A stretch of DNA of 64,000 nucleotides from Viscum album (taxonomy: Eukaryota; Streptophyta; Magnoliopsida; Santalales; Viscaceae), in assembly GCA_963277665.1 (NCBI GenBank), contig OY728119.1:319010206-319074205 (forward strand), read 5' to 3'. Of the stretch, positions 48,237 through 60,281 are shown piece by piece. The position numbers and the translations under genes are program-made. Position 1 is the first letter of the stretch; each line of letters begins with the position of its first letter. The notes beneath the pieces are model-generated. The model was not told where the DNA came from, ran no database searches, and was given only the letters and a program-made list of their open reading frames with translations.

Positions 48237-49826
48237 GCTAGGAACCCAATCTCTCAATAATTTAGAGAATATGAAAGAACCGAAAAACCTATTTATGTTT
48301 GGATAAATCAATAATGAAATATATAATTTCCTTAAGGACAATGAATGAACCAATTTAAAAGATGTACATAATGTATACAATCATAGGGATGATAAAAAAC
48401 TTATCTAGAAAGATACAATGATAAGATAATGAGAGAATTTATATAATTGTATGAGATAATGTGTCAGATAAGAATTTGACACAGTTTATCTACTGATTTG
48501 ACATTAAAGGAAAATAGAATATTATAGGCACCCATGGGTATGTATTCAGATTTTATAATGACTTTAAGAATATCTTGCAGGTTTTGGGGAGTATAGTGAT
48601 CAGTTAGAGACTAAATTAAGGTAAGAAGAAACCACTCTAACATATATATTTTTTGTGTCTACCATGTATCCATTGGGTTGCCATTGGGTTCCACAGACTA
48701 GTGGAAGCCCCAAAAGGTATCCTATTTTAGGATCATAAGATTATATTTTTTATCTATAAGAGGATGTGGGGGATCAATTTTAGTTTATAAAATAAAACAA
48801 CCAATTTTACTTTCTACTTTGTGTAGATTTATTAGAAAACAATTTACATTGATTCTCAATGTTCGGATTTCAGACTGATAATTCATCCAAATACTAGAGT
48901 TTAGAATTTCTCATAATAAGTAAAACATTTCTATACAATTACATAGTGCAATTGAAACTTATGAAAACCATTAATACATTAAAAAATATAATTAAAAAGA
49001 TTAGTATACAATATTTTTATAAATATGTTCCACAAGTTAACTTTTAGCTTTAAGGAGTATTATAACCCATAATTTTGTTATACATGTTTTCACCTAGCAA
49101 TAATCTTCTGCCTTTGTGAAAGAATAAATTCCTTGGTCAAGATAAGCAGACACAATTTTATATTTCTATCCATATAATCCCTCTATCATTAAGATCTTTC
49201 ACAACTATATCTTTATTTCCCCAAAATCCTTTGATCAAACCTCAGAAGACACATTTAATACAATGAAAAAACATGATTTACAAAATTTACAATCCTCATA
49301 TAGATAAAATAAAATATAAATTAATCAAATGATTACAATGCCCATATATTAAATTATATGTTAAAAAATGGGAGAAAAAATTAATAGATTAGTTGAATTA
49401 AAAAAGAATACATCTCCATCCTCTAATAATACTCATCTATTTATTAGAAAATATCCCATGGTCATGTTTTTTACATCCTTGAGATAGTTGCAATGGCTTT
49501 GGAAAAACACTTCTTTCACTTAGATTGTTTTATTGAGGCATTGATTGATGAGAATTTTTTAGCATTGTCACAATCCATTAAATGTTTCATCTAGTAGAGA
49601 AAAATTATTTAATCGGATAGGATAAATATTATTCATCTATTAGAATGAAAATCATCATCTGATAGTTTTTATAAAGGTTCACTCAGGGAATATGTTGACC
49701 CTAATCAGAAAAATATATTACTAGTTTACAAAGTAGAAATTCCTATGATTATACCTAATTATAATTTATAATTAATTCATTATAAAAACGTCATTTAATG
49801 ACATATGAATTATTCCATTTGATGTA
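48237..49826. other. Unassigned sequence between the Tekay-like and SIRE-like elements
   Basis: A+T-rich, with stops in all frames. A plus-strand frame near 49490-49590 (ALEKHFFHLDCFIEALIDEN) looks somewhat protein-like but is short and unidentified. No repeats or RNA genes recognised. It is the continuation of the DNA left of 37535 once the Tekay-like insertion is removed. Confidence 0.35.
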
Positions 49827-50010
49827 TGTTGGAATCCTCATGTTTTAATGTTCAAAAATCAAGTTTTTGGTTTGTTAGACTCCTCGTGTTTTAATGCTCA
49901 CAAATCATGTTTTGATTTTATTGGAATACTCATGTTTTAATTCTCACAAATCAATTCTGGAGTTTGATGGACTCTTCATGTTTTAATTATCATAGATCAT
50001 GTTTAAAATA
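49827..50010 (+). repeat. Four tandem 46-bp units at the start of the 5' LTR
   Basis: Units start at 49827, 49873, 49919 and 49965, each TGTTGGAATCCTCATG-like, followed by TTTTAATGCTCACAAATCATG. The unit includes the LTR's own terminal TGTTGG, so the terminus itself has been multiplied. The same four-unit structure is present in the 3' LTR. Confidence 0.88.
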
Positions 50011-51007
50011 TCACAATTTATATTTTATTCTGTTTAACTGTGTTTAATCTTTTTCTATTATGTTTTAGTAAGACTATATTTAATCTTAATCCATTATATG
50101 TTGATTTCTTTTTAAGACTGGTTATAGATATTTGAAATAGTTTGTGACACCATAAGTTTTTAACCGGTTCCAGATTTTATCAATGTCTATGACACTATAA
50201 TCTTACTACCGGTTCTATATTTTTGCAAAGGACTTGACACCATTTTTGTGCTACGTTTCCAAGACACTGTTCAAAATTTTGACTAAGGACTAGACACAAT
50301 TACCCGATACACCGTTTACCGGACAACATAACCATGATACCGGTTCCAGAAATCACAAAGGACTAGAAACTGTAACTTTGCTACCAGTTCTAGATCTCCC
50401 TGTGGTTGTCTCACCCTGATTGTCTCAATGAAACAGTGACACTATTCAATATATAAATATTTTTCTATCATTACTAATTAAATATAAAAGTTGATTATAA
50501 CAGTCATATTTGTGTCATTAAATGACACGTATATAATTAATGATCTATTTTAGTCTTGTCAGCAGACAGTACTAGGTACAAGGTGTGGATATTGTGCATC
50601 TTGTTGGATCCAACACAAGAACCTGCAAGAAAATAAAAGTTTGTCACTCAAGCATAAAATGTTGAAGTGGAATGGATTCATAAAGAGAAGAACACCCATA
50701 CATGAAAGAATACACTGAACGAATAACCTTTAATCGTTGTTGGTTGTATGAAAGGAAGAACCTGATGTGACCATCTTGAAATAATCCTTGCAGTAATTCA
50801 AAGGATAAGAAGTACATATCATTGCATTAAAAACCAGAACACTCAATTTACAAAAATATTTTTTTAGAAGAGGACTAGAACATTGAATCTACTATATCCA
50901 AAAAGTCCACAACTGCATGTCATGACACTAAGAGCCTTTTAAACACTATCTTATTAAATTTTACTCAATTGTGTACTATTTTATTACACATTAAGTAGTG
51001 TGAGTAT

Positions 51008-51018
51008 CTATATAAAAG
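51008..51018 (+). promoter_or_regulatory. Predicted TATA box of the SIRE-like 5' LTR
   Basis: CTATATAAAAGGCGC, a strong match to the plant TATA consensus, ~1.18 kb into the LTR. The equivalent position in the 3' LTR (about 61278-61290, CTGTATTCAAATCG) has lost the motif. Confidence 0.7.
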
Positions 51019-51642
51019 GCGCATACTGTCTCCTACACTAAACTAGAGGATATAAGATATGCTCAGTAAAATATCTTCTTTACATCTTGTTTCTCCCACA
51101 TATAACCGTGGAAGAGGTCTTGTGTGACTTGGATGTTACTCTTACCATAATGAATAGTGGTAGAGGTCATATAATCTAGAAAGTCCTATGTTATGTAGTT
51201 GACCCCGATCCATGGTGTGGATCAAAGACTTTTTTATATTTCTTGGTGTAAAGTAATCACCAAGTGGAGTGGATTAGGTCTCGGCATGAGATTGAACCAC
51301 CTAGTGTGTCTAATTTGTTTTTCAATTTTGTAATTCACTATTTTAACTCATATATTAGAAAACTAAATTTTACTTTGATATTTAGTCTTGGATTGTATTT
51401 ATAACTATTTTCTTTATTATAGTAGTTTAAAATGTTTTATAAATATCTCAAATTTTCATAATTTAAAATTAATCAATTTGTTGAGCAACTATTTGAACCG
51501 GAAAGATATTATAATTTTACTACCTAGGCTAACTAGCCAGATTTATTTTTAATTAGGGGAATATTTTAAATAAACATTTTAAAAAAAATTATTGGAACCT
51601 AATTCACTACCACCTCTTGAGTTTACAACTCCGACCAATATT

Positions 51643-51654
51643 TGGTATCAGAGG
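51643..51654 (+). promoter_or_regulatory. Primer-binding site of the SIRE-like element
   Basis: TGGTATCAGAGG, complementary to the 3' end of plant initiator methionyl-tRNA apart from the last base, two bases after the LTR, followed by TTG. Confidence 0.9.
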
Positions 51655-51779
51655 TTGTTTTAAAGATGTTGTTTTAAGAAATTTTCAATCTATTTTAATT
51701 CTTATTCTATTATGATTAAGAGTTATTTTATTGATCTTAAAATTTTTGTTATTCCTAAATTTATTATTATTTAAAATCC

Positions 51780-52660
51780 TATTTCATTATCACAGATAAT
51801 AGATTGTAATGTGTTGCTATCAAAAAACCTCCATTCTTTAATCGAACAAATTATGACCAATAAAAAATTAAATGGAAAATGGACCTAGAATGTATGGGTT
51901 TTGAGATTTGGAATTCAATTATAGATGAATATAAGATTCCTAATACCAATAAGAATAAACCTCATGAACCAACTAAGGCTACATAGAATAATAATGAGAA
52001 ATCCATGAATTCCCTTAACTATTATTAATGATATGAAGAGTTTAATAGAATTTTCACGTGTAAAAAACCCCTGATATTTGGGACACTTTCTCCATTTTAC
52101 ATGAAGAAAACTCTAGTGTTAGTAAGTGAGAATTAACACATATACTATTAAATATGAAAACATTAAAATGAAGCAGGATGAGCCTATTTCTGATAGGTAT
52201 CTCAGGTATAATAAAATAATGAATATTGTGATCTCTGTGGGAAGGGATGTCACGACCAAGGAGAAAATCATGAGAATACTCAGATTCTTACCAGGTAGAT
52301 GGAGAGAAGTCTGCATTATAGTGGCTTTCAAAACCACTACTTTCAAAAATATTTAAGATGACAGGATACAAGCTCATTTTAATAGTAAAAGTAATGAATA
52401 TTTTCCATCTGATAGTGATGAGGATATTGATAAATTAGCTAGATGATTTATGATGTTTTATTGAAGGAAAAAATTCTATAGGAAGCCTAACTTAAAAGGT
52501 AAATCTGTTGAAAAGTGAAACTACAAAAATTATCAGATGAAAGGTGATACCTCCAATGAAATAATCTTCTATGAATACATGATAAAGGATTATGTAAAGG
52601 CTGATTGTCCCAAGATAAAATATATTATGAGATATGGAGAACAAGATAAAAAGTATAAAA
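51780..52660 (+). pseudogene. gag: SIRE-type copia gag remnant
   Basis: The frame 52126-52356 reads YENIKMKQDEPISDRYLRY then EKIMRILRFLPGRW, matching the YE..KM.E.ESI.D...R and KI.RSLP..W blocks of the copia gag domain. Upstream, a shifted frame near 52035-52100 matches the EYNRIS.CK.AKEIWDTL region. Near 52558-52620 YEYMIKDYVKADCPKIK is a decayed CCHC knuckle (family CYEC.G.GHI..DCP) with its first cysteines lost. Stops break the frame in several places. Confidence 0.8.
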
Positions 52661-52917
52661 TGTAAATAAATTAAACATGGAGTGATTTTGAGGATATATT
52701 AAGTTAATTAGAGTCTTAACATGGATAAAAGTATAAAAAAACAAATATGTGTTTCATAACAAACACATTAGGGGTAATACTTGAGTCAGCTGTACAAAAT
52801 TCTTATTATTCTAGAGATGAAAGTGATTTTGAAAATATAACTAATGAAGAAATGTTTGAATAAATTAAAATTCTATAATGAAAATTTAATGAACTAAATG
52901 ATAAATAAAAATATATA

Positions 52918-53199
52918 ATGAATGAACATTATTTGACTACCACCGATAAATTTGAACTTCTTGTAGAAAAAGATAAAAATGATCAACTAAATAAAGAAAA
53001 AAATGAACTAAAATTATATAATGAGAAATTGAAAAATGATTTTGAAAAATTTAGCATTGAAATGAATACACTAACAAAAATTATTGGGAAAGAAGAATCT
53101 CCGAGGTATACTACTTTTATAGGATATCAACCTGGAAAAATAAACATTGCTGAGAAATTTAGAAAAATTGATTTTGTGCCAAAAAATGATAAATATTAA
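52918..53199 (+). pseudogene. Gag-protease linker with coiled coil, SIRE-like element
   Basis: A 93-codon open piece, very rich in Lys, Glu, Asn and Leu with heptad-like spacing (residues ~10-55), followed by a Gly/Tyr/Pro-containing tail. SIRE-type polyproteins have a long charged coiled-coil segment between the gag knuckle and protease, and position and composition both fit. It is one fragment of a longer frame broken on both sides. Confidence 0.6.
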
Positions 53200-53429
53200 C
53201 CAAGTTCCAGCAATGGTAACTATTATACTTTTCTAATTTCTCAAGACCGATTAAATTTTACATTTCAAATGATTTAAAATTTCCTTATAGGAAATCTGTG
53301 AAGCATGTACAGGTTCCCAAATCTTTTATTACTAATATTTTCTAACCCGAGAAAATGTATGTACCAAAATATTAGTTTGTTTGATCATTTTATAGTATGA
53401 TTGTTTGAAGAGAACCTATAATAACCTAT

Positions 53430-53620
53430 GGTACATGGATATTGTATTCTGAAGAAAAATTATAGGAGATTACTTATGCTTTAAGAACCTAATAAGTATA
53501 GATTGTGGGCCTGTCACTATTTGTGACAATGCTAATGGAAAAATAATTGGCCTCGACTAGATTGGTAAGTCTATCTCTTTATTAATTTATAAATTACTTT
53601 TAGTTGATGGATTAAAATAT
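53430..53620 (+). pseudogene. Copia-type protease remnant
   Basis: A frame near 53430-53450 reads WYMDIVF, the position of WYLDSGCSRHMTG, so the catalytic D is present but the following S-G is lost. Near 53510-53560 VTICDNANGKIIGL matches VTFGDNAKGKIIGKG, and the LLVDGLKYNIHSV stretch at 53595-53635 matches LVDGLKHNLLSISQ. Stops interrupt these blocks. Confidence 0.75.
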
Positions 53621-53779
53621 AATATTCATAGTGTTTGAAAATTATTTGATGATTTTTTTCATATTAAATGTGAAAAAAATGATTTAAATGTCTTTGGTTC
53701 CAAGAATTAAATATTATTTTCAACTTTTAAAAACGAAAATGTTTATGTTGTTAACATTGATTCTTTAGTCTGTAAAATT

Positions 53780-54770
53780 TTTTCATGCTTAGGTGTATTT
53801 CACAAAGAGTCCTGTAATTGGTATAGAAGATTATTAAACTACAATGTACAATCACATATAAATATTTCAAGAAAAGGATTTTTCAAGGATCTACCCAAAA
53901 GTGAGTTTCCAAGTGAAAAAGTCTATAATCCTTGTCAAAAGGGTCGATAACAAAAAATATATTTCAAACCAAATAAAGAGGTTTAAAAATCTCAACCTCT
54001 TGAGTTGGTTTATAGGGATTTGTCAGTACCTTCTAGAGTTTCAATTAATAATGTTAAGCAATATGTCTATATTCTTTTAGATGAGTACTATAGAAATACA
54101 TGGACCTTCTTCTTGGCTCACAAAAGTGAAGCCTTCCCTCATTTCACCAAGTATTCTAGTACTATAAAAAATCTTAGCTGTCTTATAATTAAATACCTAA
54201 GAAGTAACAATGGAGGTGAGTTCGAGAAATCACAGTTTGAATCTTTTTTCTTACAAAATGGATATCGTCATAAAATCATTGCCCCTTCGACACCACAAAA
54301 AAAGGTGTCATAGAAATAATAAATAGAACCTTGTAAAAAATTTCTAGAATAATTCTTAATAAATATGACATACCAATATAAATTTGGATAGAATCTATCA
54401 ATATATAATTCAATTAAATCAATAGAGTATTAATCATTCCAATTCATAAAATAAATTCATATGAGTTGGTGAATCATAAAAACTCAGTGTTAACCACATC
54501 AAAGTTTTTGGTTTCAAAGTCCATATTCTTAAAACTAAGTATAATATGGAAAAATTATCCTCCAAGAGTTATGAAAGAATTTTCCTAGGTTATTCAATCA
54601 CTAGTAAATCCTATAGAGTCTTTAATAGGCTAACCAAATTTGTGGAAGAATATATAAATGTGAAATTTGATGAAATAGGTCCCGATGAACCTAACACCTC
54701 CTTAGAAAATCCTAAGGATTATATGTCAAATATGGATATCAATGAAAATATTCTAAACATATTGTGAATG
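53780..54770 (+). pseudogene. Copia-type integrase remnant
   Basis: The pre-integrase zinc-binding block near 53805-53950 (CNWYRRLLNYN ... KDLPKSEF ... CQKGR) retains part of the HHCC pattern. The core frame at 54005-54313 starts VYRDLSVPSR, then YILLDEYYRNTWTFFLAHK, then LRSNNGGEFEKSQFE and IAPSTPQ. The first catalytic Asp (YRDL) remains; the second, in the RSDHGGEF motif, is Asn here. The Glu-containing motif lies past a stop at ~54311. The C-terminal frame at 54546-54767 (SYERIFLGYSITSKSYRVFN then INVKFDE) matches the KAYRVYN...EESINVVFDE block. Confidence 0.85.
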
Positions 54771-55059
54771 AATCTATTAAAACTTCGAATTCTAATAATT
54801 CTCTAGATTTGAGCAATGATGACCCTGAACCTGTTGAAGAACCTAAAATTAATTGTCATTAATATATATATTAGATCCATTATGACCATTATTAGATGTT
54901 ATTGTTGTATATTTAAATAAAGGAAATAGACTAGAACTTCTCTAAGAAATAAGGTTGAAAATTAATCATTCTTATCCGAACTTTTTCCTAAGAACTTCAA
55001 TGAGGAAATTAATGATGATTTTTTGGGTGATTTCTATGTAAGAATAATTAAATCAGTTT

Positions 55060-55900
55060 GATAGAAATAAATTCTAGAAACGTTTGGATAGACATAAAGA
55101 CATCATAACCATTGGAACTAAATGGGTGTTTAGAACTAATTTTTATGAATCTGGTACCCTAATAATAAATAAATATATATTAGTTGCTCAAGGTTATAGT
55201 CAAGAATAAGGGAATGAGTATGGGGAAACTTTTTCACCTGTTTCTAGAATTGAATCAATTAGAATCTTTCATACTTAGGAAACACTTCTAAATTTCAAAC
55301 TATATCAAAATGATTTCATGAGTGTATTCATAAATAGGTGTGTAGTTGGTGATGTTTTTATTGAACAAACAAATATTTTTACGAACCCATATTTTCTAAA
55401 TAATGTTTTTAAATTAACAAAAGATTTTTATGGTTTAAAACAAGATCTGAGAGCTTGGAATGATATATTAAGTATTTTTCTTATTTAAAAAGTTTTTACA
55501 AAAGTTATCAATGATCCTACTATCTTTATGAAAAATGTTTCTAAATATGTTTTCATTCATCAAATTTATGTTGATGATATTATTTTTGGGTCTTTAAAAA
55601 ATTCTCTTTGCATTGATTTTTCAATGATGATGCAAAATTAATTTGGAATGAGTTTTATGGGTGAAATAAAATTCTTTTTTAGATTTAATATCATTCAAAA
55701 TAAAAAATGTATTATTTCAAATCAATGTAAATATACTAATGATCTTCTAAAATGTTTTTCTTTTGATAATAATAAAAGTTGTGAAACTCTAATTAGTGCC
55801 ACCTATAAGTTGGATCTTGATGAGAATGGTAAATATGTTGATCAAACCACTTATATAAGAATGATTGTAAGTTTACTCTAAATAACTGTTAGTAGATCTA
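55060..55900 (+). pseudogene. Copia-type reverse transcriptase remnant
   Basis: GTKWVFRTNF at about 55111-55140 and LVAQGYSQE near 55180-55210 match the start of copia RT. ETFSPVSRIESIR follows near 55225. The active site YVDD is intact at 55567-55578 (IYVDDIIFGS). The frame 55648-55881 (MGEIKFFFRFNIIQNK ... CKYTNDLLKCFSF ... YKLDLDENGKYVDQTTYIRM) matches the thumb/connection with the MGELTFFLGLQIKQ and KLDKDENGK.VD...YR.MIGSLLYL blocks. Stops and frameshifts occur between these pieces. Confidence 0.87.
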
Positions 55901-55959
55901 ATATTATTTATAGTGTGTGTATGTGTTCTTGTTTTCATGAAAATATTAATGTGTCACAT

Positions 55960-56476
55960 ATTCTTGTTGTTAAAAGGGTTTTCAAATACCTCAAAAATAA
56001 TACCAACATAGGAATATTCTAACCTAGAGGAAAATCATTTGACTTCATTTTCTATTTTGATGCTGATTTTGGTGGTTGTAATTTAGATAGAAAAATCACT
56101 TCTAGAACATGCCAATTTTTGGGCAAGTCACTAGTTTCATGGTGTAGTAAAAAAGAGAAATTCTTCCGAATTATCTACTTATGAAGATAACTACATTGAT
56201 ACTGGTGGGTTTTGTGCTTAGATTCTTTTGGTGAAACACACCAAGCTTGAATATGGATATCAATTCAGGAATGTCCCTATAAATTGTGATAACTCAAGTG
56301 CTATTACCATATTAAATAATCATGTTTCTCATTTTAGAACAAATATTGTTTATGTAAGACATCAATTTTTGATATATCATTATCAAAAAGGTGATATTAC
56401 TTTTCAATTCATTGGCACTGAACATCATCTTGCAGACACTTTCACTAAGCCATTAAATTATGAATTAATAAATTAA
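55960..56476 (+). pseudogene. Copia-type RNase H remnant
   Basis: RVFKYLKN and SFDFIFYFDADFGG near 55975-56080 match VKRIFRYL... and the GYSDADFAG block, keeping the catalytic Asp. The frame at 56228-56476 reads VKHTKLEYGYQFRNVPINCDNSSAI in outline, with INCDNSSAITI, RHQFLIYHYQKGDI and LADTFTKPLN blocks that end SIRE pol. A frameshift near 56160 separates the halves. The end at the stop after YELIN fits the family's pol end. Confidence 0.85.
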
Positions 56477-59400
56477 ATCATACATTAATTAAGAATAATT
56501 AAACTAGAGTGAATATATTACTATCTTAGTTCACTATCTTAGGATTACTATCTCGGTTCACTATCTTATGATTGATGTATCAACTTACTATCTCATAGAT
56601 TTTTTTATTTTTTTCATTGTATCATTCGTTTCGGTTGCATTGTTTTGAGTCACACCATAACACCGACTCCATGAATGCCTATAATAATTTCATTGTATTA
56701 TTCCGGGTTTATTTATTTTTAAATATTACTTTTTGTATCACATGTTTTATTTATTTTTACCTCATTTTTATCAATGTTTATATTCTGTAAATCATAAATA
56801 CATATCACTTCATTTCTCTCAAGAACAGTTCACCCAAAACTGAAATCCCCTGTCTATCTTAAGACACTTTCCCTCCTTCGAATCCTTCTTGATCCCATGT
56901 TGAGGGCCCCAGATGAAGCATCCATCTATGTGGACTCTTGAAGAATGTAGGTCTCAGAAGAAATAGAAGACGGATCTTGTGGTAATTCCCAAGAAGCTTC
57001 TGAATCGATGTCTTGAGGATCACATAGTTGTTCATTAAAATTAAATCTACGAAATATTTCTCTGGACCAGTAATTCACTTATTCTATGAGTTCTAAAAGA
57101 ACAAGGTTGGATGGATATTGGTTTACTAAAGAGAAAAGGCCCATTTATCCAAGTCATGTTTTTCAGTTTTATCAATTTTTCTATTTTACTTTCAACTCCA
57201 AAGATGATTTTGCAGTACGGATTTGGATAATTTGTCAAAGATTCACTTTTTATTTGAGGTTATGGGATTCTTAGATAAGAATACCTCATGAAAGTATTTT
57301 TTAGGACATCCAATGAGGTCCTCATCTACCCAGGGATGTGTTTATCCTTAAAAAGGCTCTTGGATGTTTGACTGGGAATAAGAAGAAGAGATTACATATT
57401 GCTACTGAGCATGATGGTGAGTCAATGTTGTTGATCAAATTCATTCAACTTCTCATTCTCCTAAGGAAATGGTATTTTTTCACTCTTAAGTATTTAGATG
57501 AATTTTTAATTCATCTTCTGAAGAATGGACAAGAATCCAACTTGTGTACGTATATTATACATCACATGTGTGTTATGATCAAAACTACATCAAATTATAA
57601 TTCCTTTTTCCATTAAAGGATTCATTTTTTCTATTATTCTAGACAAAGGTGTGGTTGGCCAAAATGAATAAGTGTTGAGGGATGTGATTTTTATATCTCT
57701 AAGTCTATTTGTAGAAGAATTAAAATAAGTAGGAATCCATGTAATAGACCAAACGCTAAAGACAATGATAGGTTGTATAAGTATTTTAACCCTATTTAAT
57801 ATCCCTCAAGACGTAAAAATGTAGCTGAGCTTAAATTACAAGTTGATGACATTGTGGAATATCTAGATGAAGAAATAGATGATGATGTTAGTGAAGGGTT
57901 TTTTAAGGTATCTCCTATGATATCACCTATCTCTAAAGAGGATTTTAATTCAATTTAAAAGGATAAAGAATATTTTGAAAGAAGTGGTAGTATAGAATGA
58001 GACCTTACTATTGAGAAAGAGATTACTGTTGAAGAATATCCTGTTGATGTGGAATAGTCTAAAGAATAGGTTGAAACTGAATTAATCTTATCTACTGAGG
58101 AAAGGATGGAATATTCCTTTAATATGGCTATAGATGATATAGGTAAGCCTGACATAGTTGAAGGTATGTGAATGGGTCAAGAGATTGTGTCTATTAGTCC
58201 TAGAAGAGATGCACCTATTGAGGGGGATCCATACCCCAGATTAGAATGTGTTACACTTCAAAATTATGTAGACCCAAGTTCTGTGTATACATGTTATATG
58301 TTTACTAGTTATTTTTATTTGAATGATACCCAGTATGACTCAGTAAAATGTATAGATCATTCAATTGAGTTTCAGTTGAAACCAATATCGTCCAACGAAG
58401 TCTTCCTACTAAGGAATCTTAACCTGTTTCAGTTCCAATTCTTAAATATTCTCTAGAATCTACTAATTTTGATATTTATAGTGATCTGAAATATTTTGGA
58501 GAAAATATGTTTTCTGAATATGGAAAGATGTTACAGTCTTAACCTACACTGTTTACAAATCTCGTTGAAACGGATGATTCACTAATGTTGTAGAAAGTTA
58601 TATGAAATATTCATCCAAAGATGTTTCATGAAATTCAGGAATTTCATATTTAGAAAAATATTTTCACTGTTGAGGTCATATATATAAAATATATGGTTCA
58701 AGATATGCATAAAACATTGAAAACTTCTCATGATCGTATTGCTTATATTAGTGAGCATGATATTGATAATATCCCATTGATGTTTGTGTTCTGATTAATC
58801 CAAGCCTTATTAATGTATATGAAATGGTGGTTCGGAAAACCCCCAAGATAGCCAATGAGATGTGTGGGCTTGTCACTAGACTCAATAAGCTGATCGATGA
58901 ATATAAAGGTTGTATATAAAAGGTACTAAATAAACATAAGTATATCAAATAAGCTATTTTAGCTTTATCTACCTCTAGAAAATAATCTCATGTTGTGGAT
59001 AATGACTTGATGAGATCAATTTTTATATAAGATAATTAATGAGTGTTGAGTGGTGTTGATAAACAATGTCTATATTCATTCATCATGAATAGTGACCATG
59101 TGTATGATTTGGTGTTGTTCCATTCAATGATCTCCACTGATTATCAAGAAGAAATCTTTAAGAATGTGGACTTATACTTTAAGAGAATTTATTCTAATCA
59201 TGATTTGACTAATCATTTCAATTGTCTTATAGTGAATTTGAAAATACCTCCTGTCACAAAATCATTCAAGGATCAAGTGAACAAGATTAAGGAATGCACA
59301 CCCACTCTTGAGAAGTTTCTAAAAATCAATGATGAATTTTAGAAGGCCATGAATTATGATGATGGGATCATCACATATATTATAAATCCCAAGAATCCTT

Positions 59401-60083
59401 ATCTCTACATTCAGAGTAATGAAAATGTGGGTAATACAACTGCACTTTTGTAGCCTGGTCTACCTTATTTACATATATGTTTTCTTTCCCCTCTTTTTTT
59501 CTAGTGACTATGTTTATTTATTAGGCTCTGAGCCAGATCAGACCTATAATTATTGATCAACTATTTCCTTTGTTCTCCACTAGACCTACCCTTTCATATT
59601 ATATCATTGAAGGAGTTCCACTACCTTTCATATCCACTACTAGTACCACCTCTACTTCTACAACTCTGCGTCTCCTTCTATCATCTTGGACAAAGGAAAG
59701 GCTAAGTCTGATTACTCAAATGATAAGTGAATACTAATTTTGATAGGGATCTGTTGTGTTTTTTTTCTAGATTATAATTGACTTTATCCTTTTATTGAAT
59801 AAAATGTTTTATACTGTCATTTCACAACATGTTATTTTCTTTTTTTCTATTGAGTTCTCTTTCTCTCTCTTATATTTTGGATAATCCCAAAAGGGGGAGA
59901 AATAATAAGACAACAGTTAAAGGGGATAAATTATTAGGGAGAGAACTAAAAAAATAATACATGAGGAAAGAAATACACTTTATTTTTTTTATTATATATT
60001 TTTTTAATCTCTTGATATGATAAGAAATCAAGTTATTTATTTATTAAATATTTTTTGTATAAATTTCATGATTTATGATCCTC
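56477..60083 (+). other. SIRE-like accessory (env-like) region
   Basis: 3.6 kb between pol and the polypurine tract. SIRE/Maximus elements carry an extra, often env-like frame here. Decayed coding is visible: blocks at 57086-57274, 57338-57616, about 57640-58170, 58172-58456 and 59043-59342 have protein-like composition on the plus strand. The 57338-57616 block (LDEFLIHLLKNGQESNLCTY then IIHHM) resembles the plant transposon-associated domain with a ...INWPAFICKHM-type ending. I cannot identify a signal peptide or transmembrane segment. 59460-60080 holds Ser/Thr/Pro-coding and T-rich tail sequence with a spare polypurine tract. Confidence 0.55.
59889..59900 (+). promoter_or_regulatory. Upstream spare polypurine tract
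   Basis: AAAAGGGGGAGA about 200 bases before the 3' LTR, nearly the same as the functional-position tract at 60084. Extra upstream tracts are a known feature of SIRE-type elements. Confidence 0.6.
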
Positions 60084-60096
60084 AAAAAGGGGGAGA
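60084..60096 (+). promoter_or_regulatory. Polypurine tract of the SIRE-like element
   Basis: AAAAAGGGGGAGA one base before the 3' LTR start at 60098, the plus-strand DNA primer position. Confidence 0.85.
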
Positions 60097-60097
60097 T

Positions 60098-60281
60098 TTT
60101 TGGACTCCTCATATTTTAATGCTTAAAAATCATTTTTTGAGATTGTTGGACTCATCATGTTTTAATGCTCACAAATCATGTTTGGATATTATTGGAATCC
60201 TCATGTGTTAATGCTTACAAATCATGTTTGTAAATTTTGGGACTCCTCATGTTCTAATGCTCATAGATCACATTAAAAATC
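60098..60281 (+). repeat. Four tandem 46-bp units at the start of the 3' LTR
   Basis: Same unit and phase as at 49827-50010. Unit-by-unit the first copies of the two LTRs correspond, as do the last ones (both end with CATAGATCA), so the array predates this insertion. Confidence 0.85.

Larger units (their letters stand above)
49827..51640 (+). repeat. 5' LTR of the SIRE-like element
   Basis: 1814 bp starting TGTTGGAATCCTCATG and ending ACTCCGACCAATA, aligned with 60098-61906 throughout. The first ~185 bases are a four-fold 46-bp repeat. A clean TATA box lies at about 51008-51018. The end is set by the primer site that follows and by the aligned end of the 3' copy (CTCTAACCAACA). Confidence 0.87.

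Noticed and set aside
48042..48380. A 112-codon minus-strand frame spanning the right LTR edge
   Set aside because: It crosses the LTR/target junction, so it arose by chance at insertion; the left LTR has no comparable frame.
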